NCBI GenBank assembly: GCA_008933495.1
Contig: WBUW01000245.1
Coordinates: 1 to 5,254, forward strand
Length of the DNA stretch: 5,254 bases
Direction of reading: 5' to 3'
Source of the DNA: Pseudorhodoplanes sp.
GTDB lineage: Bacteria; Pseudomonadota; Alphaproteobacteria; Rhizobiales; Xanthobacteraceae
In this document: positions 1 through 5,254 of the stretch, piece after piece
Layout: each line of letters opens with the position of its first letter
Position numbering within the stretch: the stretch's first letter is position 1
Notes under the pieces: model-generated
What the model was told of the DNA's origin: nothing
The model's input: the letters and a program-made list of their open reading frames with translations, nothing else
Database searches by the model: none
Translations under genes and position numbers: made by a program

Positions 1-71
1 CAGCAGCCGGCGGTGAGCCGTCACATGAGCGTGACCGGCGGCTGATCCGCCCTCCCCCGGAGACCTGCGTG

Positions 72-649
72 GCCGATGCGCGCGCCAGTCGACGTGCATC
101 GCCGCATTGATCGCCGGAATGGCGGCGCTGATCGACGATTGCGGTCGGTTTGATCGGCGCCCTCTTCCTGGTCAAGCCGGCGCCTGCGACGCTCGATGTC
201 TGGCCCCCTTGGGACTGGCCACCGCCCTGTGCCTGGCAGCGCGTGACCTCATCACGGCGCGGATCGGTCTTGCAGGACCGGCCTTGACCATGAGCTTTGC
301 CGGGGCGCTCGCCGCCACGGGTTCCGGTCTCGCCCTCGGTCTGAACGAAAGCTGGCGACTGCCGGGCGTTGTGGCCGCAAGCCTGATCGCCGTTGCCGCG
401 TTGTTTGTGGCGCTCGGAACCGATCTCATGGTTCATGCGTTCCACGGCGTCGACATTTCGATCGTCGCCCCGTTCTGTTACACGCTGTTCGCTTGGGGCG
501 GTATCGCAGGATGTCCGGCTTTCGGAAAGGTTCCCGACGGCTGGTCGGGTTTCGGCGCTGTGCCGATCGTCGCGAGCGGGCTCTAGGCGCTGCATCGGGA
601 CGTGGTCCGGCGGCGCTTGTCCTCGGCGCGGCCGGCGGCGCGGCGCTGA
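72..649 (+). pseudogene. Decayed DMT-superfamily (EamA-type) permease, C-terminal half
   Basis: Remnant of an inner-membrane drug/metabolite transporter; its substrate cannot be told. Seen directly: the frame through 111-200 reads PEWRR-stop-STIAVGLIGALFLVKP, where the TGA at 129-131 sits at the family's usual Trp of a 'WRRW' motif. Near the C-run at 204-208 the coherent reading moves to another frame (LCLAARDLITARIG, then VDISIVAPF, then KVPDGW and VASGL), as in the second EamA domain. A TAG at 584-586 replaces the expected Tyr of 'GLYALHR', and the same frame continues as ALHRDVVRRR to TGA at 647-649, a normal family C-terminus. A fragment ADARAS near 74-91 and another frame change near 110-115 may be older coding sequence, so the left limit is soft. 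The first half of the protein is absent. I am confident of the family and of the decay, but less sure of each lesion's position, and a sequencing error could explain any one of them. Confidence 0.75.
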
Positions 650-816
650 GCCGGCAATGGCCGCAACATGCGCCAAAACCACGCCCGCGACCGATGTGCG
701 CGGGTTCTTCGCGCAGCAAATTTACGCCGCCGCCATGCGCGTCGTTCCGAATATTGCGTCTCGGGTCCGGCGGACGGCGCGCGCATCGAGCCCGCCATTG
801 AAAGGCAAACTTTCGA

Positions 817-846
817 TTGACGCCCGCGGCGAGGTCTGGATTAGGT
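817..846 (+). promoter_or_regulatory. Weak candidate promoter for the TRAP permease operon
   Basis: The stretch between the permease remnant and 942 (about 290 bases) shows no gene I recognise. It contains a good -35-like TTGACG at 817-822. A poor -10-like TTAGGT lies 18 bases further on at 841-846, about 95 bases before the start of the small permease. The -35 match is good but the -10 is not, and alphaproteobacterial promoters are loosely conserved, so this is only a candidate. No operator repeat is evident. Confidence 0.2.
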
Positions 847-924
847 GGATTACCGGAACCCATGAGCGGGACACGATTGGGCTGGGCAGGCACCGAAGGC
901 GACTTCACGGTTCGCTGTCGGCGC

Positions 925-932
925 GGGAGGGG
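925..932 (+). promoter_or_regulatory. Ribosome binding site deciding the small-permease start
   Basis: A purine run GGGAGGGG occupies 925-932. It ends directly against an ATG at 933, which is too close for normal initiation there. It lies 9 bases before the in-frame GTG at 942, which is workable. This spacing is why I prefer the GTG start for the downstream gene. Confidence 0.55.
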
Positions 933-941
933 ATGGGAACC

Positions 942-1532
942 GTGGGGCACCTTATTGCGCTGAGCCGCGTCATCGACGCGGTAAACACCCGGCTTGGGAA
1001 ATGGATTTCCTGGCTTGTGCTGGTGGTCGTGCTGATTTCGGCGACCAATGCGACTGTCCGCAAGGTGTTCGACACCTCGTCCAATGCCTGGCTTGAGCTG
1101 CAGTGGATCATTTTCAGCATCGTCTTTCTCCTCTGTTCTCCCTGGACGCTGATTTCCAACGAGCACATCCGCATCGACATCGTGAACAACGCGTTTTCCC
1201 AGCGCGTCCGTAACGTTATCGACGTCGTCGGCCACTCGATCTTCCTGCTTCCGCTCACGCTCATCATGATCGTCACCGCGTATCCGTTCTTCATGCGATC
1301 GTTTGAGCTTAACGAACAATCGATGAATGCCGGCGGCCTGCCGCAATGGCCGGCCAAGGCGCTGGTGCTGATCGGATTCGTTCTCTTGTTCCTGCAAGGC
1401 ATATCCGAACTCATCAAGCGGATCGCGGTGATGCGCGGGCTGATCCCCGATCCGTACCGGGGCATGTCGTCGCACGAGGCGATCGAGGCGGAAGCCGAGC
1501 GCCTGATCGCCGAGATGAAAAAAGACCAGTGA
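942..1532 (+). CDS. TRAP transporter small permease subunit (DctQ family)
   Basis: Small integral-membrane subunit of a tripartite ATP-independent periplasmic transporter. It packs against the large permease and helps dock the binding protein. The product is 196 aa from GTG 942, a usual family length (ATG 933 would add three residues). Four hydrophobic segments are visible at about residues 20-38, 50-72, 93-115 and 137-160. Family hallmarks are SSNAWLELQW (46-55), NEHIRIDI (73-80) and the GGLPQWPAKA stretch before the last helix (131-140). The C-terminus is a charged, Glu/Lys-rich cytoplasmic tail. The large permease follows after 28 bases, so the two are surely co-transcribed. The motifs resemble the DctQ proteins of the FcbT2/'mannitol-chloroaromatic' branch. 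The family call is firm, but the substrate is not given by this subunit. Confidence 0.93.
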   Translation: MGHLIALSRVIDAVNTRLGKWISWLVLVVVLISATNATVRKVFDTSSNAWLELQWIIFSIVFLLCSPWTLISNEHIRIDIVNNAFSQRVRNVIDVVGHSIFLLPLTLIMIVTAYPFFMRSFELNEQSMNAGGLPQWPAKALVLIGFVLLFLQGISELIKRIAVMRGLIPDPYRGMSSHEAIEAEAERLIAEMKKDQ

Positions 1533-1560
1533 GCGGCGCGCGCAGCGCGGGGGAGCGAGG

Positions 1561-3216
1561 ATGGTTGAGTTCCTTATCCATAACATGGCGCCGATCATGT
1601 TCGCGGCGCTCGTTGTGTTCCTGCTGCTCGGATACCCGGTGGCGTTTGCGCTTGCGGCAAACGGACTGTTTTTCGGGCTGATCGGGATCGAGCTTGGGCT
1701 GTTCGCCCCCAATTTCCTGCAGGCGCTGCCGGAGCGCGTCTACGGCGTGATGACGAACGATACGCTGCTCGCGATCCCTTTTTTCACCTTTATGGGTCTC
1801 ATTCTCGAACGGTCGGGGATGGCGGAGGACCTGCTCGACACGATCGGTCAATTGTTCGGCACCATTCGCGGCGGGCTCGCCTATGCCGTGATTTTTGTCG
1901 GCGCATTGCTCGCCGCAACCACCGGCGTGGTCGCCGCCTCGGTGATTTCGATGGGCCTCATCTCGCTGCCGATCATGCTGCGCTACGGCTACGACCGGCG
2001 GGTCGCGAGCGGCGTCATCGCCGCCTCGGGAACTCTGGCGCAGATCATTCCGCCCTCTCTCGTGCTCATTGTCATGGCCGACCAGCTCGGACGCTCGGTC
2101 GGCGACATGTATGAGGGTGCCTTCGTTCCCGGGCTCGTGCTGTCGGCGCTCTATGCCAGCTACGTCTTCCTCGTGACGATATTTTATCCGAAGGCGGCGC
2201 CGGGACTTCCCGCCGACGCGCTGACCTACAAGGAGCCCGATGGCCGCCGCGGCGTCATTTCGCTTCTTGTCGTCATCGTCGTGTCCGGCCTTGCCGCGTA
2301 CCTTTATATGCGCACGACCGGAGTGCGCGCGGGCGCCGATTTCGTCGTGCTCACGATGTCGGTCGGCGTCCTGCTGTCCTTTGCGATCGCGCTCGCCAAC
2401 CGGCTGCTGCGGCTGCGCCTGCTCTCGATCCTCGCCGAGCAGGTGATTTTCGTGATGGTGCCGCCGCTAGCCCTCATCTTTCTCGTGCTCGGCACGATTT
2501 TTATCGGCGTGGCCACCCCGACCGAAGGCGGCGCGATGGGCGCGGTCGGCGCGCTCATTCTCGCGGTGATGAAGCGCCGGCTGACATGGGATCTCGTCCG
2601 CCAAGCCGCCGAATCGACTGCGAAATTGTCGGCGTTCGTGGTCTTCATCCTGGTCGGCGCGCGGGTGTTTTCGCTCACTTTCTATGGCGTGGACGGCCAC
2701 CGCTGGGTCGAGGAAATGCTGGTCAGCCTGCCCGGCGGACAGGCCGGTTTCCTGGTCTTTGTAAACATATTCGTGTTCCTGCTGGCGTTCTTCCTCGACT
2801 TCTTCGAAATCGCATTCATCGTGATCCCGCTGCTCGGCCCGCCGGCGGAGCGGCTCGGCATCGACCTGATCTGGTTCGGGATCATCCTCGGCGTGAACAT
2901 GCAGACCTCGTTCATGCATCCGCCGTTCGGTTTTGCGCTCTTCTATCTTCGCTCGGTCGCGCCCAAAGAGTCCTACATCGATCGCCTCAGCGGCAAACGC
3001 ATGGATCCGATTACGACCGGGCAGATTTATTGGGGCGCCGTGCCGTTCGTCGTCATTCAGTGCATCATGGTCGGCCTGGTGATCCTGTTCCCGGGCATGG
3101 TGATGCACTACAAGGGAACGGGCACGACCGTCGATCCCCAGACCATCCAGATCGATATCGCGCCGCCGGAATTGCCGCCGCCGCCGCAATTCGACCAGCC
3201 ACCGAAAATCCAGTAA
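1561..3216 (+). CDS. TRAP transporter large permease subunit (DctM family)
   Basis: Transport-channel subunit of the TRAP system; it couples Na+ entry to uptake of an organic anion across the inner membrane (family knowledge). At 551 aa it is longer than the roughly 425-aa classical DctM, as in the FcbT3-like branch. The added length is a central loop and hydrophobic stretch (about residues 210-260) plus a C-terminal tail. Signature segments of the two inverted halves are visible: GTLAQIIPPS at 157-166, GVATPTEGGAMGA at 316-328 and NMQTSFMHPPFGFALF at 446-461. Many membrane segments run from about residue 10 to 512. The last about 20 residues form a Pro-rich tail (PPELPPPPQF at 535-544), which I do not associate with the core family. 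ATG 1561 is preceded by GGGAG at 1551-1555 with 5-base spacing. No U-tract terminator follows on this strand. Very confident in the family. Confidence 0.96.
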   Translation: MVEFLIHNMAPIMFAALVVFLLLGYPVAFALAANGLFFGLIGIELGLFAPNFLQALPERVYGVMTNDTLLAIPFFTFMGLILERSGMAEDLLDTIGQLFGTIRGGLAYAVIFVGALLAATTGVVAASVISMGLISLPIMLRYGYDRRVASGVIAASGTLAQIIPPSLVLIVMADQLGRSVGDMYEGAFVPGLVLSALYASYVFLVTIFYPKAAPGLPADALTYKEPDGRRGVISLLVVIVVSGLAAYLYMRTTGVRAGADFVVLTMSVGVLLSFAIALANRLLRLRLLSILAEQVIFVMVPPLALIFLVLGTIFIGVATPTEGGAMGAVGALILAVMKRRLTWDLVRQAAESTAKLSAFVVFILVGARVFSLTFYGVDGHRWVEEMLVSLPGGQAGFLVFVNIFVFLLAFFLDFFEIAFIVIPLLGPPAERLGIDLIWFGIILGVNMQTSFMHPPFGFALFYLRSVAPKESYIDRLSGKRMDPITTGQIYWGAVPFVVIQCIMVGLVILFPGMVMHYKGTGTTVDPQTIQIDIAPPELPPPPQFDQPPKIQ

Positions 3217-3291
3217 GCAATAATTGGCTCGCTATTCCCGGCTGGACCAGTCAGCTGGCGGGAGTCGCGCGCGCTCCGTCGGCCGGGCAAT

Positions 3292-3319
3292 AAAAAACCC
3301 GGGGGCCGAAGCCCCCGGG
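3292..3319 (-). terminator. Rho-independent terminator of the binding-protein gene
   Basis: Read on the minus strand, a perfect 9-bp GC stem (3319-3311 with 3306-3298) is closed by C(TTCG)G, the very stable UUCG tetraloop. Six T follow directly (3297-3292). It begins 27 bases after the TGA of the binding-protein gene. On the plus strand the same hairpin has no T-tract after it, so it is not a standard terminator for the permease operon arriving from the other side. Confidence 0.92.
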
Positions 3320-3346
3320 GATCGTAATGCTGTGATGCCGCGGCGC

Positions 3347-4435
3347 TCAGGTGCGCGAGCGGGCGCGGATCAGATAGGTGTCGTAGGTGTATTCGGCCAC
3401 CTGCCACCACAGATATTCGTCGTTGCGGAAGGCCATGAGATTGTCATGCACCTTCTTGAAGTCCTGGCTGGCCGCCGACGTCTCCTTGTAGACCTCAACC
3501 GCGGCCGAATAACAGGCGTCGAGAACCTGTTGCGAGAACGGACGCAACTGCGCCCCGCCCGCGACCAGCCGCTTCAGCGCTGCCGGATTGCCGGCGTCAT
3601 ACTTCGCCTGCATCCAGGTATTGACCATTTCGGAGGCCGTGCGAATGAGCGACTGGTAGCCCTTGGGAAGCGCGTTCCACTTATCCAGATTGATGAAGTT
3701 GTGCAGCATGGCGCCGCCTTCCCACCAACCCGGGTAATAATAGTACTGCGCGACTTTCTGGAAGCCGAGCTTCTCGTCGTCGTACGGCCCCACCCACTCG
3801 GCTGCGTCGAGCGTGCCTTTTTCCAGCGACGGGTAGATGTCGCCACCGGCAATCTGCTGCGGCACGACGCCGAGCTTGGCCATGACGCGACCGGCGAAGC
3901 CACCGATGCGCATCTTCAGGCCTTTAAGATCATCAGGCGTCTTGATCTCCTTGCGGTACCAACCACCCATCTGGCAGCCGGTGTTACCGGCCGGAATGCC
4001 GTGAAGCTTGAACTTCTTGTAGAACTCGTTCAGCAAGTCCATGCCGCCGTGATGGAACTGCCAGGCATTCTGCTGGCGGCTGTTGAGCCCGAACGGCACG
4101 GCGGTACCGAACGCAAAGGTCGGCTCCTTGCCGAAATAATAGTAGGATGCGGTGTGGCACATTTCGACCGTGCCATTGCTCACGGCGTCGGCCGCCTGCA
4201 GGCCCGGAACGATTTCGCCGCCCGCGAAGACCTGGATCTGGAACTTGTTGTCGGTGGCTTCGGCGACCGCCTTGGCGAAGGCCTCGGACGCGCCGAAAAT
4301 TGTATCGAGCGACTTCGGAAAGCTCGAGGTCAGACGCCACTTGAGCTCCGGCATGGATTGCGCAATTGCGGGTTTCGCGATTGCCGTGGCGGCAAGGCCG
4401 GCGCCGGCCGCCTGCAGGAATTTACGACGCTTCAT
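3347..4435 (-). CDS. TRAP transporter periplasmic solute-binding protein (DctP/TakP-like)
   Basis: Periplasmic receptor that binds the substrate and delivers it to the QM permease. The product is 362 aa, normal for the family. The N-terminus MKRRKFLQ, an Ala-rich hydrophobic stretch and AIA near residue 25 make a twin-arginine (Tat) signal, implying export already folded. Features of the TakP/'mannitol-chloroaromatic' branch are GCQMGGWYRKEI (143-154), the ligand-Arg region LKMRIGG (163-169, R166), AAEWVGPYDDEKLGF (201-215) and YYYYPGWWEGG (221-231). In Rhodobacter TakP the equivalent Gln, Arg and Glu-Trp positions hold a 2-oxo acid together with Na+. A monocarboxylate or 2-oxo acid ligand is therefore likely, but this is inference; lactate and chloroaromatic acids are alternatives. 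ATG 4435 has GGGAGGG 7 bases upstream. It is convergent with the permease operon, and the UUCG terminator follows. Confidence 0.95.
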   Translation of the reverse strand: MKRRKFLQAAGAGLAATAIAKPAIAQSMPELKWRLTSSFPKSLDTIFGASEAFAKAVAEATDNKFQIQVFAGGEIVPGLQAADAVSNGTVEMCHTASYYYFGKEPTFAFGTAVPFGLNSRQQNAWQFHHGGMDLLNEFYKKFKLHGIPAGNTGCQMGGWYRKEIKTPDDLKGLKMRIGGFAGRVMAKLGVVPQQIAGGDIYPSLEKGTLDAAEWVGPYDDEKLGFQKVAQYYYYPGWWEGGAMLHNFINLDKWNALPKGYQSLIRTASEMVNTWMQAKYDAGNPAALKRLVAGGAQLRPFSQQVLDACYSAAVEVYKETSAASQDFKKVHDNLMAFRNDEYLWWQVAEYTYDTYLIRARSRT

Positions 4436-4467
4436 AAACGATCCCTCCCAGTGGGGGTTGGCTTGAA

Positions 4468-4485
4468 GGCGCGCGGACGCGCGCC
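4468..4485 (-). repeat. Perfect 7-bp GC hairpin in the leader of the binding-protein gene
   Basis: GGCGCGC (4468-4474) pairs with GCGCGCC (4479-4485) around a 4-base loop. It lies 18 bases upstream of the Shine-Dalgarno of the binding-protein gene. If transcribed it would form a stable stem in the 5' leader and could affect translation or mRNA life. No T-tract follows, so it is not a terminator. Short GC palindromes arise often by chance at this base composition. Confidence 0.35.
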
Positions 4486-4511
4486 ATTCTCCGCGCGGCG
4501 ATCAGCCATGC

Positions 4512-4540
4512 GGTTGGCGCAACCTTACCCGGCGTAAAGG
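4512..4540. promoter_or_regulatory. Paired inverted repeats upstream of the binding-protein gene (candidate operator)
   Basis: GGTTG-GCG-CAACC is a perfect dyad at 4512-4524. It is followed at once by TTAC-CCGGC-GTAA (4525-4537), whose arms extend imperfectly to CCTTAC/GTAAAGG. They lie 77-105 bases upstream of the ATG at 4435, in non-coding sequence where a promoter for the minus-strand gene would be expected. I found no convincing -35/-10 pair. A regulator binding here is inference only, and no regulator gene is present in the window. Confidence 0.3.
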
Positions 4541-4710
4541 CGAAATCCAGTCGAAATTAGGAGGAAGCGCGTTCGACACCCGAGGCCCGCAAGCACTTGG
4601 CCGTGTAACGAGGCCGCGTCGCATTTTGATGCGCCAGCCGGGGATTTGGTGCAATAAAATTTAAGATAGCGGACGGAAATTGAACACTTGTTGCATGTAT
4701 CGCCGGTCGC

Positions 4711-5046
4711 CTAATACGCGCTGGAGACGGCGAGCTTGGCCGCGGATGCCGCGGCCAGGAATTTTGTCGCGTCGGCCGCCGGAGATTTCGGCCGCCCTGC
4801 GCCCGGATAGGCCTTTGCGGCGATTTTCAGCGCGTTTGATAACGATTCCCCGGCCTTCATGTTCCGGCGGCGAATCCACGCCAGGGCCGCATCGGCCTCT
4901 TTGCGCGCGGCGATGGCAAAGCCGAGACCGTCCAGATAGGGCTCAAGCTCCGGCGACTTGCTGGCGACCCCGTATTGGGCGGCGGCGCGATCGATAAGCT
5001 CGGCAACGATGCGCGCCTTGACGATGGCGGCCGGCTCGCTCGTCGC
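4711..5046 (-). pseudogene. C-terminal fragment of an unrecognised helical protein
   Basis: An open minus-strand frame of 111 codons ends at TAG 4713-4711. It is closed at its 5' side by a stop at 5049-5047 and has no ATG, GTG or TTG in its first 50 or so codons; the first ATG (4860) would give only 49 aa. The sequence is protein-like: SEPAAIVKARIVAELIDRAA, then ELEPYLDGLGFAIAARKEAD, then NALKIAAKAYPGAGRPKSP and an Ala-rich end. It predicts amphipathic helices rich in Ala, Lys and Glu with GC-rich third positions. The other frames here give Arg/Pro-rich nonsense. I do not recognise the family. The 5' part is missing at the junction with the dioxygenase fragment. It lies 275 bases upstream of the binding-protein start on the same strand, with no sign of a shared role. 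Confidence 0.55.
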
Positions 5047-5254
5047 CTACCCGTCAACCAGCCTGCATCAGATCGCGCAGGCGCAGCGCGGCGTCCGCAA
5101 GGTCGCGGCCGGCTGGGCCCGCAGCTACATCCGCGATCCGGCCGAGCGCGAATTGCTGTTCGAGCTGAACACCGCACGCCGGCAATTGTTCGCGCGCGAG
5201 GGCCAGAGCGCCGGGTTCGACCTGATGTCGAAATCGGTCGCGAACCTGCTGCGG
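5024..5254 (+). pseudogene. PKHD-type Fe(II)/2-oxoglutarate dioxygenase (PiuC/YbiX family), 5'-truncated, runs off the window
   Basis: From ATG 5024 the frame is open to the window end (77 codons) and reads AAGSLVAYPSTSLHQI, RGVRKVAAGWARSYIRD, AERELLFELNTARRQLF and DLMSKSVANLLR. This matches the last third of PKHD-type hydroxylases, iron-linked cytoplasmic dioxygenases of about 225 aa. H15 corresponds to the third Fe ligand. R25, ten residues later, corresponds to the 2-oxoglutarate-binding Arg, the spacing known for the family. The N-terminal two thirds, with the HxD Fe motif, is absent: upstream of 5024 the sequence is antisense to the other fragment. Unless translation begins elsewhere, no active enzyme is possible. 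The family assignment is strong. Whether this is a true deletion or an assembly join cannot be decided here. Confidence 0.8.

Noticed and set aside
1..45. Open frame from the window edge ending in TGA at 43-45 (QQPAVSRHMSVTGG)
   Set aside because: It may be the tail of an upstream gene, but 14 codons without a recognisable motif are too few to call.
393..941. Upstream extension of the small permease frame to ATG 393
   Set aside because: It would add about 180 low-complexity, Arg-rich residues that overlap the DMT remnant in another frame. TRAP small permeases start close to the first helix.
426..1712. Long minus-strand open frame (428 codons)
   Set aside because: Its product is rich in Arg/Pro/His/Asp without domains, and it is antisense to the permease remnant, the small permease and the start of the large permease.
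3224..4537. Very long plus-strand open frame (437 codons) over the binding-protein gene
   Set aside because: It is antisense to a clear TRAP receptor with signal peptide, Shine-Dalgarno and terminator. It has no domain resemblance, and long antisense frames are common in GC-rich DNA.
4606..4670. AT-rich stretch and TTGCAC as a minus-strand promoter for the binding-protein gene
   Set aside because: TTGCAC has a candidate -10 (CATCAA) at 17 bases, but it matches the consensus at only half its positions. Too weak to list as a promoter.
4688..4717. Promoter-like TTGTTG and TAATAC with an 18-base gap on the plus strand
   Set aside because: No plus-strand gene follows, and the -10-like element overlaps the stop codon of the minus-strand fragment; probably chance.

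Overview
The window comes from a GC-rich genome. The style of the proteins suggests an alphaproteobacterium, probably of the Hyphomicrobiales (Bradyrhizobium/Xanthobacteraceae-like). This is inferred from family resemblance by memory, not from a search. The intact core, about 942-4435, is a complete three-component TRAP transporter. Both flanks are gene wreckage.

Left flank (1-941): a decayed permease of the drug/metabolite transporter (EamA-type) superfamily lies at about 72-649. It is broken by at least two in-frame stops and one or more frameshifts. About 290 bases without a recognisable gene follow, holding only a weak promoter candidate and the ribosome binding site of the next gene.

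Core (942-4435): a small 4-helix TRAP permease (DctQ type, probable GTG start at 942) and a large permease (DctM type, 551 aa, 1561-3216) form a plus-strand operon with a 28-base gap. Facing them on the minus strand (4435-3347) is the periplasmic solute-binding protein, with a twin-arginine signal peptide. It resembles the TakP / 'mannitol/chloroaromatic' branch of TRAP receptors. The binding protein would capture a small organic anion, probably a monocarboxylate or 2-oxo acid, and pass it to the QM membrane complex for Na+-driven import. The convergent split into two transcription units is unusual, since the binding protein normally heads the permease operon. A strong UUCG-loop hairpin with a U-tract at 3319-3292 ends the minus-strand unit only.

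Right flank (4436-5254): a leader region with several inverted repeats precedes the binding-protein gene. Beyond it lie two gene fragments whose broken 5' ends abut at about 5024-5046. One is the C-terminal ~110 codons of an unrecognised helical protein (minus strand). The other is the C-terminal third of a PKHD-type Fe(II)/2-oxoglutarate dioxygenase (PiuC/YbiX family, plus strand, running off the window). This looks like a deletion that removed both 5' ends and the region between a divergent gene pair, or an assembly join.

I see no CRISPR array, insertion sequence, tRNA or rRNA. I found no convincing new biological system. The most notable features are the split TRAP layout and the double-truncation junction.
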